From positions 372,001-436,000 of the forward strand of contig NZ_JBHUDY010000002.1 of assembly GCF_042678385.1 (NCBI RefSeq): a stretch of 64,000 bases of DNA, written 5' to 3'. Both the position numbers and the translations under genes were made by a program. The notes under the pieces are model-generated. The model had not been told where the DNA came from. It searched no databases and worked only from the letters and a program-made list of their open reading frames with translations. The DNA is from Sphingomonas_B tabacisoli (GTDB lineage: Bacteria > Pseudomonadota > Alphaproteobacteria > Sphingomonadales > Sphingomonadaceae). Positions 15,545 to 24,769 of this stretch are shown here, in pieces. Each line of letters starts with the position of its first letter. Position 1 is the stretch's first letter.

Positions 15545-17133
15545 TGCTCGATTTCCCCCGCTGGAAGGTCGCCGGCACCATCTGCCTGCTGCTGATTGGC
15601 ATCCTGCTTGCCGTGCCGAGCTTCGTTCCCGAGCGGCTGATGCCGTTCAAGGCGCCGCGCATCAATCTGGGTCTCGACCTGTCGGGCGGCTCGCACCTGT
15701 TGCTGGAGGCGGACGCGACCAGCCTGCAGAAGCAGCGCCTCGAGCAGATGGAAGAGACGATCCGCACCGAAATGCGGCGCGCCGAGCCCCGAATCGAGAT
15801 CGGCGATATTTCGTCCACCGGCGGCCAGCTCAACTTCTTCGTGCGCGACGTGACCAAGGTCGACCAGGCGGTCGAGCTGGCGCGGAAGCAGACCACGGGC
15901 ATCGGCGTCACCGGCCAGCGCGACTGGGACGTGCGGGTGGTCGATACCAACCGCATCGTGATGACGCCGACCGAAGCGGGCAAGAACGATGCCGTTGCCA
16001 AGGCGATGGAAGTCGCGACCGAAGTCGTCCGCAAGCGCATCGACCAGCTCGGCACCAAAGAGCCGACCATCATCCGCCAGGGCGCGACCCGCATCGTCGT
16101 CCAGGTGCCAGGGCTGCAGAATCCGGAAGCGCTCAAGAACCTGCTCGGCAAGACCGCCAAGCTGGAGTTCAAGCTGGTCGACGTGACCGCTTCGCCTTCG
16201 GATGTGGCGGCGGGCCGCGCCCCGGTCGGCAGCCAGATCCTCCCCTATCCCGACAATCCGCTCGGCGTGCCGAAGATCGCGGTGAAGCGCGGCGTGCTGA
16301 TCTCGGGTGACCAACTGATCGACGCGCAGCAGGGTTTCGACCAGCGCAACAACACGCCAGTCGTCAACATCCGCTTCGACGGCCAGGGCGGACGACGTTT
16401 CGCCAAGGTGACGCAGGAGAACGTCAACAAGCCGTTCGCGATCATCCTCGACAACAGCGTGATCTCCGCGCCGAACATCAACGAGCCGATCCTGGGCGGC
16501 CAAGCGCAGATTTCCGGCAATTTCACCGTCGACAGCGCCAACCAGCTCGCCATCGCGCTGCGCTCCGGCAAGCTGCCGGTGGACCTGAAAGTGATCGAGG
16601 AGCGCACGGTCGGCCCGCAGCTCGGCGCCGATTCGATCAAGGCCGGCATCACCGCGTCTGTGATCGCGGTAGTGCTCGTCGTCGCCTTCATGCTGGTGAC
16701 CTACGGCCGGTTCGGAATCTACGCGAACCTCGCCGTGGTCATCAACGTGTTCGTCATTCTGGGCGTGATGTCGCTGCTGAACGCGACGCTCACTCTGCCG
16801 GGCATCGCCGGCTTCGTGCTGACGATCGGCACCGCGGTCGACGCGAACGTGCTGATCAATGAGCGCATCCGCGAGGAAAAGCGGCGCGGGCGCGGCGTCG
16901 TGCAGGCCGTCGAGCTCGGCTATAAGGAAGCGTCGCGCACCATCTTCGAGGCGAACACGGTGCACACGATCTCGGGCCTGATCATGCTCGTGCTGGGCTC
17001 CGGGCCGGTGAAGGGCTTCGCGGTCGTGCTGCTGATCGGCATCGTCACATCGGTGTTCACCGCCGTCACTTTCACCCGCATGCTGGTGGCCGGCTGGATC
17101 CGCCGCAACCGGCCGACCGAGATCAATATCTGA
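15544..17133 (+). CDS. secD: Protein translocase subunit SecD
   Basis: RND-superfamily protein that uses the proton gradient, with SecF, to pull exported proteins across the membrane. 529 residues: first membrane helix (GTICLLLIGILLAVPSF), the D1 motif LGLDLSGGSHLLLEAD, a large P1 periplasmic domain, then five membrane helices with TVGPQLGADSI and IGTAVDANVLINERIREE. The shorter, alphaproteobacterial type. One-base overlaps join it to yajC and secF. Confidence 0.97.
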   Translation: MLDFPRWKVAGTICLLLIGILLAVPSFVPERLMPFKAPRINLGLDLSGGSHLLLEADATSLQKQRLEQMEETIRTEMRRAEPRIEIGDISSTGGQLNFFVRDVTKVDQAVELARKQTTGIGVTGQRDWDVRVVDTNRIVMTPTEAGKNDAVAKAMEVATEVVRKRIDQLGTKEPTIIRQGATRIVVQVPGLQNPEALKNLLGKTAKLEFKLVDVTASPSDVAAGRAPVGSQILPYPDNPLGVPKIAVKRGVLISGDQLIDAQQGFDQRNNTPVVNIRFDGQGGRRFAKVTQENVNKPFAIILDNSVISAPNINEPILGGQAQISGNFTVDSANQLAIALRSGKLPVDLKVIEERTVGPQLGADSIKAGITASVIAVVLVVAFMLVTYGRFGIYANLAVVINVFVILGVMSLLNATLTLPGIAGFVLTIGTAVDANVLINERIREEKRRGRGVVQAVELGYKEASRTIFEANTVHTISGLIMLVLGSGPVKGFAVVLLIGIVTSVFTAVTFTRMLVAGWIRRNRPTEINI

Positions 17134-18098
17134 TGCGCCACCTGAAGCTCATCCCCGACAACACGAACCTGCCGTTCGTCTCGCTACGCAAATGGGCGTT
17201 CGGGATCACCGCGCTGCTGACGCTCGCGGCGATCGCGCTGGTCGGCGTGCGCGGGCTCAACCTGGGCGTCGATTTCGTCGGCGGCCTGATGATCGAGGCG
17301 AAGTTCGACCAGCCGCCGCACCTCGACAAGGTCCGCTCGACGGTGGACAGCCTGGGCGTCGGCGAAGGCTCGCTGCAGACGTTCGGCGATCCGAAGACCG
17401 TCTCGATCCGCCTGCCGCTTCCCCAGAATGCCGACGAAGGCGCGACCAACCGCGTGGTCAATCGGGTCAAGGTCGCGCTGACCCAAGTCTATCCGGACGT
17501 GCAGTTCACGCGCTACGACACCGTCTCCGGCAAGGTGTCGGGCGAGCTGATCCGCAACGGCCTGCTCGCCGTGCTGCTCGCGGTGCTGGGCATCGCGGTG
17601 TTCTCGTGGCTGCGCTACGAATGGCAGTTCGGCGTCTCGACCTTCGTCGCGATCATGCACGACGTGCTGATGACATTGGGCTTCTTCGCGCTGACCCGGC
17701 TCGAGTTCGACCTGAACATCGTCGCCGCGGTGCTGACCATCATCGGCTATTCGATCAACGACAAGATCGTCATCGACGACCGCATCCGCGAGAATATGCG
17801 GAAATACCGGCAGATGGACATGAAGGCGCTGATCGACTTGTCGGTCAACGAGACGCTGCCGCGCACCGTCATGACGTCGTTGACGATCCTATTGGCCTTG
17901 GGCGCGCTGCTGATCTTCGGCGGCCATGTGCTGCGCGGCTTCACCGCGGCGATGATCCTGGGCATCATCATCGGCACCTATTCGTCGATCTACGTCTCGT
18001 CGTCGCTGCTGATCACGCTGGGCCTGCGCCCCGGCGCGCCGGTCGGCGGCGACAAGAACGAGCCGGCCTCTCCGAACGTGAAGCTCGGCAAGAGGTGA
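17133..18098 (+). CDS. secF: Protein translocase subunit SecF
   Basis: Partner of SecD, 321 residues with six membrane helices. Seen: LGVDFVGGLMIEAKF after helix 1, the ATVLTIIGYSIND-like segment (AVLTIIGYSINDKIVIDDR) and a C-terminal ALGALLIFGGHVLRGFT helix. ATG at 17133 overlaps the secD stop. The Mth938-like gene starts 2 nt after its stop. Confidence 0.97.
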   Translation: MRHLKLIPDNTNLPFVSLRKWAFGITALLTLAAIALVGVRGLNLGVDFVGGLMIEAKFDQPPHLDKVRSTVDSLGVGEGSLQTFGDPKTVSIRLPLPQNADEGATNRVVNRVKVALTQVYPDVQFTRYDTVSGKVSGELIRNGLLAVLLAVLGIAVFSWLRYEWQFGVSTFVAIMHDVLMTLGFFALTRLEFDLNIVAAVLTIIGYSINDKIVIDDRIRENMRKYRQMDMKALIDLSVNETLPRTVMTSLTILLALGALLIFGGHVLRGFTAAMILGIIIGTYSSIYVSSSLLITLGLRPGAPVGGDKNEPASPNVKLGKR

Positions 18099-18100
18099 AG

Positions 18101-18451
18101 ATGGACCCCAGCCCGCGCGCAAGCGGGCCGGTGATTACCGGCTTTGCCGGCGCGGGCTTCAAGATCGACGGCGAGGCGAGCCAGGGCGGCGCGCTGCTCA
18201 CGCCCGAATGGTGGCGGCCCTGGGACGGTTCGCTGACCCTTGAAGCGCTGGAGCCGCTCGCCGCGGTCGGTCCAGAGTTCATCCTGATCGGCACCGGCGC
18301 GAGCCTCGTCCGGCCATCGCGAGAGCTGGTCATGGCTCTCGACGCGCGCGGTATCGGCGTCGAGGCGATGGACAGCCGCGCCGCCGCCCGCGCCTGGGGC
18401 GTGCTTCGCGCCGAGGATCGCTGGATCGCGGCTGCGCTGATGCCGCTTTAA
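18101..18451 (+). CDS. Mth938-like (NDUFAF3 family) protein
   Basis: 116 residues from the ATG at 18101, with AAGAGG just upstream. Pattern of the Mth938/DUF498 fold: VITGFAGAGFKIDGE, a conserved WWRPWD, then GPEFILIGTG and LDARGIGVEAMDSRAAARAWGVL near the end. Relatives include the mitochondrial complex I assembly factor NDUFAF3; the bacterial role is not settled. Location directly after secDF is common in alphaproteobacteria, so linkage to membrane protein biogenesis is plausible. Confidence 0.88.
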   Translation: MDPSPRASGPVITGFAGAGFKIDGEASQGGALLTPEWWRPWDGSLTLEALEPLAAVGPEFILIGTGASLVRPSRELVMALDARGIGVEAMDSRAAARAWGVLRAEDRWIAAALMPL

Positions 18452-18484
18452 CTTTCCTCGACCCCTCGCTAGAACCCGCCTCCG

Positions 18485-19264
18485 ATGCGTATGTCCGTGC
18501 TGAAGCCTTTCGTCGCCCTTATCGGCCTTTCCCTGCTGACCACCGCCTGCGCGACGGGCCGGGGAAGCAAGAAGGATGTGGCTTACGTCGCGCGCGACGT
18601 GAACTCGCTCTACACCGCGGCGAAGACCCGGCTGGACCAGCACCGCTACAAGGAAGCGGCGCAGCTTTTCGACGAGACCGAGCGCCAGCACCCCTATTCG
18701 GTGTGGGCGCGGCGCGCGCAGCTGATGGGTGCCTTCAGCTATTATCTGGCGGGCGACTACACCGAATCGATCGCGTCGGCGCAGCGCTTCCTGGCGGTGC
18801 ATCCAGGCAACAAGGACGCGCCCTACGCCTATTACCTCGTCGCGCTCGACTATTACGAGCAGATCAGCGACGTGACGCGCGACCAGAAGATCACCCAGCA
18901 GGCGCTCGACGCGCTGGGCGAGCTGATTCGTCGCTATCCGAACACCGACTATGCCGCCGATGCGCGGCTGAAGGTCGATCTGGTGCAGGACCATTTGGCG
19001 GGCAAGGAAATGGAAGTCGGCCGCTTCTACCAGCGCCGCCGCCAATGGCTCGCTGCGACGATCCGCTTCCGCAAGGTCGTCGACGATTATCAGACGACGA
19101 CGCACGTGCCCGAGGCGCTGGAGCGCCTGACCGAAAGCTATCTCGCGCTTGGCATCCCCGAGGAAGCGAAGAAGGCGGCGGCGGTGCTCGGCTCCAACTA
19201 TCCCGGCAGCGAATGGTATCAGCGCGCGTACAAGCTGATGCAGGAGCATCCGGCGACTTCGTGA
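18485..19264 (+). CDS. bamD: Outer membrane assembly lipoprotein BamD
   Basis: Essential TPR lipoprotein of the BAM complex, which folds beta-barrel proteins into the outer membrane. 259 residues. Lipoprotein signal with lipobox LTTAC (Cys at about 21). TPR-rich body with QHPYSVWARRAQLM, YLAGDYTESIASAQRFL and the RRYPNTDYAADARLK segment. Its stop is followed by about 60 nt, then recN. Confidence 0.95.
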   Translation: MRMSVLKPFVALIGLSLLTTACATGRGSKKDVAYVARDVNSLYTAAKTRLDQHRYKEAAQLFDETERQHPYSVWARRAQLMGAFSYYLAGDYTESIASAQRFLAVHPGNKDAPYAYYLVALDYYEQISDVTRDQKITQQALDALGELIRRYPNTDYAADARLKVDLVQDHLAGKEMEVGRFYQRRRQWLAATIRFRKVVDDYQTTTHVPEALERLTESYLALGIPEEAKKAAAVLGSNYPGSEWYQRAYKLMQEHPATS

Positions 19265-19325
19265 TCCGCGGCGAGGGAGACGAAGGGGTGTTGGTCCCGC
19301 TTCGTTCTCACGCTAATCAACGCCC

Positions 19326-20981
19326 ATGCTGACCGGCCTCTCGATCCGTGATGTGGTGCTCATCGAAGCGCTCGATCTCGGTTTCGGGCCCGGCCTCGGC
19401 GTGCTGACCGGCGAGACCGGGGCGGGCAAGTCGATCCTGCTCGATGCGCTGGGGCTTGCGCTCGGCAGCCGGGCAGACAGCGGACTGGTCCGGCAAGGCG
19501 CGGCGCAGGCGGCGGTCACGGCGACGTTCGAACCGCCGGCCGCGATCGTCGATCTCTTGTCCGAAAGCGGCATCGAACTGGAGGGCGGCGAGCCGCTGAT
19601 CGTGCGGCGGACGGTGCGTGCCGATGGCGGCAGCCGCGCGTTCGTGAACGACCAGCCGGTGTCGGCGGGCCTGCTGCGCGATTTGGGCGCGGCGTTGGTC
19701 GAAATCCACGGCCAGCATGACGATCGCGGGTTGCTCAACGCGCGGGGCCACCGGGCGCTGCTGGATGCGTTCGGCAAGCTCGACACTGCCGCCGTGTCGC
19801 GTGCGCATCAGGCGTGGAGCGAGGCGGAGGCGGCGCTGGCGAAGGCCGAGGAAGAGCTGGAGACTGCCGCGCGCGATCGCGAGTGGCTGGAGCATGCGGT
19901 TGCCGAGCTGACTGCCGCCGCGCCGGAGCCGGGCGAGGAGGATGCGCTGGCCGAGGCGCGGGCGAACATGCAGCGCGGCGCGCGGCTGTCCGACGATCTG
20001 GCTGCGCTCGACCAGCATCTGCAAGGATCGGGCGGGGCGCTCACCAATCTGCGCCAGGCGGCGCGCCGGCTCGACCGGCTCGGCCCGGAGCATCCGCTGC
20101 TGGCCGAGGCGCTGTCCGCACTCGACCGCGCGGTGATTGAGGCGTCCGAAGCCGAGGACCGGATCGAGCAGGCGAAAGAAGCGCTGGCACACGACCCGGC
20201 GCGGCTAGATGAGATCGAGGCGCGGCTGTTCGATCTGCGCGCGCTGGCGCGGAAATACCGCGTGACGGTAGATGGTCTGCCGGAGCTGGCGGCAGAGCTG
20301 TCGGGGCGGCTGCACACGATCGAGGCTGGGGGCGAGGGGATCGCGGTGCTCCAGCGTGCCGTTGCCGAAACACGGCGTACCTATGCCGAAGCCGCTGAGG
20401 CGTTGAGCGACGGCCGGGCCAGGGCGGCGGCGCGGCTCGATGCGGCAGTCGCTGGCGAGCTGGCGCCGCTGAAGCTGGATGCCGCGCGGTTCCGCACTTC
20501 GGTCGAGACCTTGCCCGAGGAGCAATGGAGCGCCGCCGGGCGCGACCGGGTCGAGTTCCTGATCGCGACCAACCCCGGCGCGCCGTTCGGGCCGCTCGCC
20601 AAAATCGCCAGCGGCGGCGAGCTGTCGCGCTTCATCCTGGCGCTGAAAGTCGCGCTGGCGGAGGAAGGCGGCGCCGCGACGATGATCTTCGACGAGATCG
20701 ACCGCGGAGTCGGCGGCGCGGTGGCGAGCGCGATCGGCGAACGCCTCGCCCGGCTGGCGGAGAAAGCGCAATTGCTGGTCGTGACGCACAGTCCGCAGGT
20801 CGCCGCGCGCGGCGGCCGCCAGTGGCTGATCGCCAAGAGCCATGACGGCCTCGTCACCCGCACCGGCGTCCGCGCGCTGGACGAAAGCGAACGCCGCGAG
20901 GAAATCGCCCGGATGCTGTCGGGCGCGACGATTACGGACGAAGCAAGGGCGCAGGCGGAGCGGTTGTTGGAGGCGGCGTAG
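19326..20981 (+). CDS. recN: DNA repair protein RecN
   Basis: SMC-like ATPase acting in double-strand break repair. 551 residues. Walker A GETGAGKS near 28-35, a long coiled coil (about 155-375) rich in Ala/Glu/Arg, signature ASGGELSRF near 428, Walker B MIFDEIDRGVGG near 453, and the His switch in VVTHSPQVAARG. Four bases separate it from the Mrr-type gene, which in turn overlaps ligA. Confidence 0.97.
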   Translation: MLTGLSIRDVVLIEALDLGFGPGLGVLTGETGAGKSILLDALGLALGSRADSGLVRQGAAQAAVTATFEPPAAIVDLLSESGIELEGGEPLIVRRTVRADGGSRAFVNDQPVSAGLLRDLGAALVEIHGQHDDRGLLNARGHRALLDAFGKLDTAAVSRAHQAWSEAEAALAKAEEELETAARDREWLEHAVAELTAAAPEPGEEDALAEARANMQRGARLSDDLAALDQHLQGSGGALTNLRQAARRLDRLGPEHPLLAEALSALDRAVIEASEAEDRIEQAKEALAHDPARLDEIEARLFDLRALARKYRVTVDGLPELAAELSGRLHTIEAGGEGIAVLQRAVAETRRTYAEAAEALSDGRARAAARLDAAVAGELAPLKLDAARFRTSVETLPEEQWSAAGRDRVEFLIATNPGAPFGPLAKIASGGELSRFILALKVALAEEGGAATMIFDEIDRGVGGAVASAIGERLARLAEKAQLLVVTHSPQVAARGGRQWLIAKSHDGLVTRTGVRALDESERREEIARMLSGATITDEARAQAERLLEAA

Positions 20982-20985
20982 GGGG

Positions 20986-21981
20986 ATGAGAATGTGGAAG
21001 GTCAACGCCGGGAAGAGAAGTCGATTATCACGCCAATTCCTGGATAATGCACGCGTAGCCATTGGGTGGCGGGAGATGGGAGATCCAACCACCTGCCGAT
21101 CACGGGCTGCCGCCATCGAGCAAGTTTCGCGCGGTTATCCAGAGCAGACCGAGAAACAGAATGAAGTCGGCGGCGGCAACGTATGGCGTTTCCTCGGTGA
21201 AATGAAAGTCGGCGATGAAGTCATCACTTATGATCCAATCGAGCGCCTCTACCATATTGGTGTTGTCACCGGTGAACCCGTTTACGATCCTCAGACCATA
21301 CCGGAGTTGCCGACCTTTCGTAGCGTGAGTTGGAAATCTTCGGTGAGCCGCGATGTTCTGAGCGCCGATGCCCGCAACAGGCTAGGTTCTCTGCTTACGG
21401 TTATCGCCGTGCCGGAGGTCACTGGGGCGGAACTTCGCGCGCTCGCGCAAGGGAAAAGGGCGGCGCCACAGCTGGAAAAATCGGCCGGCGCCGAAGTCGC
21501 AGAAGCCGATGATCCTTACGCCGCTATAGAGGACCAAGCGCTAGAGCGCATCAAAGACAGGCTGCTCGGCTTAGCTTGGGAAGATATGCAGGAGATCGTT
21601 GCAGCTCTCCTGCGGAGCTTGGGCTATCGCACTATTGTATCGCCGACGGGGCCTGATCGAGGAAAGGATATTGTCGCATCGCGCGACGGCTTCGGTTTTG
21701 AGGCGCCCAGGATCGTAGTCGAGGTCAAGCATCGGAAAGGACAGATGGGTGCCCCGGAAATCAGGGCGTTTTTGGGCGGACGGCACGCCGAAGATCGTGG
21801 CCTCTATGTGAGCACTGGGGGATTCAGCCGCGAGGCGCATTTCGAAGCTGAGAGAGCCGCTACGGTCACTCATCTAATGACACTCGATGGGCTCGCACGG
21901 GCGTTGGTCGATAACTACCACACACTGGATGAACGCGGTCGCGCTTTGCTTCCGCTCACCCGTATTTATTGGCCCGCATGA
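20986..21981 (+). CDS. Type IV restriction endonuclease: EVE-like N-terminus fused to Mrr nuclease
   Basis: 331 residues. Residues about 1-150 (MWKVNAGKRSRL, RVAIGW, EMKVGDEVITYDP, YHIGVVTGEP, SRDVLSADARNRLGS) look like an EVE/PUA-fold reader of modified bases. A spacer with acidic residues leads to an Mrr-type PD-(D/E)xK nuclease: LLRSLGYRTIV, catalytic Asp in DRGKDIV near 224-228 and ExK in VVEVKHR near 243. The expected role is cutting DNA that carries modified bases, as a phage defence. The gene sits between recN and ligA: it starts 4 nt after recN, and its stop overlaps the ligA ATG (ATGA). Codon use is clearly less GC-rich than either neighbour, suggesting transfer. No methyltransferase is present, fitting type IV. 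Confidence 0.88.
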   Translation: MRMWKVNAGKRSRLSRQFLDNARVAIGWREMGDPTTCRSRAAAIEQVSRGYPEQTEKQNEVGGGNVWRFLGEMKVGDEVITYDPIERLYHIGVVTGEPVYDPQTIPELPTFRSVSWKSSVSRDVLSADARNRLGSLLTVIAVPEVTGAELRALAQGKRAAPQLEKSAGAEVAEADDPYAAIEDQALERIKDRLLGLAWEDMQEIVAALLRSLGYRTIVSPTGPDRGKDIVASRDGFGFEAPRIVVEVKHRKGQMGAPEIRAFLGGRHAEDRGLYVSTGGFSREAHFEAERAATVTHLMTLDGLARALVDNYHTLDERGRALLPLTRIYWPA

Positions 21982-24062
21982 CCGAAGCCGAAGCCGCCGA
22001 GCGTCTTGCCTTTCTTGCCGTTGAGATCGCGCGGCATAACCGGCTGTATCACAGCGAGGACGCGCCCGAGATTTCGGACGCTGACTATGACGCGCTGGTG
22101 CGGGAGAATGCGGCGCTGGAGGCGGAGTTTCCGGCGCTGGTGCGGGCGGATTCGCCTTCGAAGCTGGTCGGCGCTGCGCCGGCGGCGCATCTCGCCAAGG
22201 TGGCCCATGCGCGGCCGATGCTTAGCCTCGATAACGCGTTTGCCGACGAGGATGTGCGCGAGTTTGTCGGGCGGGTGCGGCGGTTCCTCAATCTCTCCGA
22301 AGACGAGCCGGTTGCGCTGACCGCGGAGCCGAAGATCGACGGGCTGTCCTGCTCGCTGCGGTATGAACGCGGGCGGCTGGTGCTCGGGGCGACGCGGGGG
22401 GACGGGACGGTTGGTGAGGATGTGACCGCGAATGTGCGGACGATCGGGGAGATTCCGGACACGTTGTTCCCCGGCGAAGGCCGGGGCCCATCGGCACAGT
22501 CGTCTAGGCCCCGGCCTTCGCCGGGGAACGTGCCGGACACCTTCGAAATCCGCGGCGAAGTTTACATGGCGAAGTCCGCCTTCGCAGCGCTCAACGAGCG
22601 GCTGGCGGGGGAGCGGGTGTTTGCCAATCCGCGCAACGCCGCGGCGGGATCGCTGCGGCAGAAGGATCCGTCCGTTACCGCTTCCCGGCCGCTCTGCTTT
22701 CTCGCGCATGGCTGGGGCGAGGCGTCTTCGCTGCCGGCCGACACGCAATATGGCGTGATCGAGGCGATCCGGTCCTGGGGCGTGCCAGTGACCGACCTGC
22801 TAGTGCGCGTGGAGAGCGTCGACGCGGCGCTGGCGCATTACCGCAAGATCGAGGCGATGCGCGCCGACCTGCCGTTCGACATCGACGGCGTGGTGTACAA
22901 GGTCGACCGGCTCGATTGGCAGGCGCGGCTGGGGCAGGTCGCCAAGGCGCCGCGCTGGGCGATTGCGCACAAATTCCCGGCCGAGCGCGCGCAGACCACC
23001 TTGCTCGCCATCGACATTCAGGTCGGGCGCACCGGCAAGCTGACGCCGGTGGCACGACTGGAGCCGGTGACGGTCGGCGGCGTGGTCGTCACCAACGCGA
23101 CCTTGCACAATGCCGACGAGATCGCGCGGCTGGGCGTGCGCCCCGGGGACCGAGTGACGCTGCAGCGCGCCGGCGACGTGATCCCCCAGATCCTCGAGAA
23201 TCTGACGCCGGATGAGGAGCGGCCGGACTATGTCTTCCCCACTGTCTGCCCCGAATGCGGATCGGACGCGGTTCGCGAGGAAGGCGAGGTCGATATCCGC
23301 TGCACCGGCGGCCTGATCTGCCCGGCCCAACGGGTCGAGCGGCTGCGGCATTTCGTCAGCCGCGGCGCGATGGACATCGAGGGGCTGGGCGGCAAGCAGA
23401 TTGAGGATTTCTTCCACGACGGCCTCATCCACAGCCCGGCCGACATTTTCCGGCTGACCGAAGAGCAGCTTGTCGCGCGCAAGAAGGACGGGCGCGTCTG
23501 GGCCGGCAATCTGCTGCGCGCGATCGCCGACAAGCGCACGCCCGATCCGGTCCGCTTCCTGTTCGGCATCGGCATCCGCCATGTCGGCACCGTCACCGCG
23601 CGCGACCTGATGCGGCATTTCGGTACGGTCGAGGAGCTGGCGCGCGTCGCGAGCGCCGCGGCGAGTGACCCGGCCGAGTTCGATCAGCTCACCCATGTCG
23701 AGGGCGTGGGACCGGTGGTCGCGCAGTCTCTCGCCGACTTTTTCGCTGAGGAGCATAACCGCGAGGTCTGGGACGATCTGCTGAGCGTGGTTTCGCCCAA
23801 GCCGTTCGAAGCGAAGGAGCGCGCGTCCGAAGTGACCGGCAAGACGGTGGTGTTCACCGGCACGCTGGAAACCATGTCGCGCGACGAGGCCAAGGCGCAA
23901 GCGCTTTCGCTGGGCGCGAAAGTGGCGGGATCGGTCTCCGCCAAGACCGATCTAGTCGTCGCCGGACCGGGGGCGGGCTCCAAGCTCAAAAAGGCGGAAG
24001 AGTTGGGCGTGCGCGTCGTCGACGAGGCCGGCTGGGCGGAGATCTTCGCGGCGGCCCAATAG
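21978..24062 (+). CDS. ligA: NAD-dependent DNA ligase LigA
   Basis: Essential ligase sealing nicks in replication and repair. I start at the ATG at 21978, which overlaps the upstream stop, rather than the TTG at 21969; 694 residues. Domain Ia at the N-terminus (YHSEDAPEISDADYD), adenylated Lys in EPKIDGLS near 119, OB fold (VGRTGKLTPVARLEPV), Cys4 zinc finger (CPECG near 423 and CTGGLICPAQ), helix-hairpin-helix repeats and a C-terminal BRCT domain from about 620. Residues about 163-184 are foreign to the family: they are encoded by a perfect palindromic repeat inserted in frame between IPDT and VPDTFEIRGEVY. Confidence 0.97.
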   Translation: MTEAEAAERLAFLAVEIARHNRLYHSEDAPEISDADYDALVRENAALEAEFPALVRADSPSKLVGAAPAAHLAKVAHARPMLSLDNAFADEDVREFVGRVRRFLNLSEDEPVALTAEPKIDGLSCSLRYERGRLVLGATRGDGTVGEDVTANVRTIGEIPDTLFPGEGRGPSAQSSRPRPSPGNVPDTFEIRGEVYMAKSAFAALNERLAGERVFANPRNAAAGSLRQKDPSVTASRPLCFLAHGWGEASSLPADTQYGVIEAIRSWGVPVTDLLVRVESVDAALAHYRKIEAMRADLPFDIDGVVYKVDRLDWQARLGQVAKAPRWAIAHKFPAERAQTTLLAIDIQVGRTGKLTPVARLEPVTVGGVVVTNATLHNADEIARLGVRPGDRVTLQRAGDVIPQILENLTPDEERPDYVFPTVCPECGSDAVREEGEVDIRCTGGLICPAQRVERLRHFVSRGAMDIEGLGGKQIEDFFHDGLIHSPADIFRLTEEQLVARKKDGRVWAGNLLRAIADKRTPDPVRFLFGIGIRHVGTVTARDLMRHFGTVEELARVASAAASDPAEFDQLTHVEGVGPVVAQSLADFFAEEHNREVWDDLLSVVSPKPFEAKERASEVTGKTVVFTGTLETMSRDEAKAQALSLGAKVAGSVSAKTDLVVAGPGAGSKLKKAEELGVRVVDEAGWAEIFAAAQ
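22466..22529. repeat. Palindromic repeat inserted in frame inside ligA
   Basis: Perfect 23-nt inverted repeat (22466-22488 and 22507-22529; core CCCCGGCGAAGGCCGGGG and complement) around an 18-nt loop. It adds roughly 17 residues, including FPGEGRGP and RPRPSPGN, to a surface segment of the adenylation domain. CCGGACAC flanks it at 22455-22462 and 22533-22540. That could be a target duplication or two native Pro-Asp-Thr codon triplets. It resembles protein-coding palindromic elements known from Rickettsia. Confidence 0.85.
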
Positions 24063-24163
24063 GGAACCGGAACGCTCAATTTCGGTTGTGCAACGAGTGG
24101 CGCGCGATGCGCCTCTTCATCGTGCCAGTCGCGTTGCGGTCGTCTCTAAAGGGGAGACTTGCC

Positions 24164-24769
24164 GTGATTCGTCCTATTCTCGTCTTGCTGACCGCGGGCC
24201 TCGCGCTGGTCGGCGCACAGGCATCTGCGGCCGTGATCGTCTATTCGGCCGCGCTCAGAGCCAGCAACGAAGTTCCGCCGGCGGCGTCGCCGGGAACGGG
24301 CTCCGCGACCGTGACGGTCAATGACGTCACCAACATGATGCGGGTGCAAGTCAGTTTCTCGGGCCTGGTCGGCACCACCACGGCCTCGCATATCCATTGC
24401 TGCCAGGCGCTCGGCACCAACGCACAGGTGGCGACGACGACACCGACCTTTCCGAACTTTCCGCTGGGCGTGACGTCCGGGACATACGACCAGACGTTCG
24501 ACCTGACGCAAGCCAGTTCGTACAACCCGGCGTTCGTCACCGCGCATGGCGGCAACGTCACTCAGGCGCGTACGGATTTCCTGGCGGGGCTGGCGGCGAC
24601 GCAAGCCTATCTGAACATCCACACCAGCCTGTTCCCGGGGGGTGAGATACGCGGGCAGTTGTTCGCCAGCGTTCCCGAGCCGGCAAGCTGGGCGCTGATG
24701 ATCGCGGGCTTCGGCCTGGCGGGCGGCGTGCTGCGGTCGCGGCCGAGGGCGCTCAGAACCACTGCATGA
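24164..24769 (+). CDS. CHRD domain protein with PEP-CTERM signal
   Basis: 201 residues from the GTG at 24164, placed after AAGGGGAGA; the frame opens upstream at 24086 but the signal peptide begins here (VIRPILVLLTAGLALVGAQA, cleavage near ASA). The CHRD fold shows ALRASNEVPP at its start, HIHCC in the middle and IHTSLFPGGEIRGQL at the end. The C-terminus is a PEP-CTERM signal, VPEPASWALMIAGFGLAGG, followed by Arg residues. Probably exported and sorted by an exosortase like the tail-collar protein at 8063. Function of bacterial CHRD proteins is poorly known. The 3' end overlaps the convergent DUF2459 gene by 17 nt. Confidence 0.88.
   Translation: MIRPILVLLTAGLALVGAQASAAVIVYSAALRASNEVPPAASPGTGSATVTVNDVTNMMRVQVSFSGLVGTTTASHIHCCQALGTNAQVATTTPTFPNFPLGVTSGTYDQTFDLTQASSYNPAFVTAHGGNVTQARTDFLAGLAATQAYLNIHTSLFPGGEIRGQLFASVPEPASWALMIAGFGLAGGVLRSRPRALRTTA

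Noticed and set aside
22455..22540. CCGGACAC pair as a proven target-site duplication in ligA
   Set aside because: Both copies encode Pro-Asp-Thr, which may be native on each side; without an uninterrupted relative the duplication cannot be asserted.
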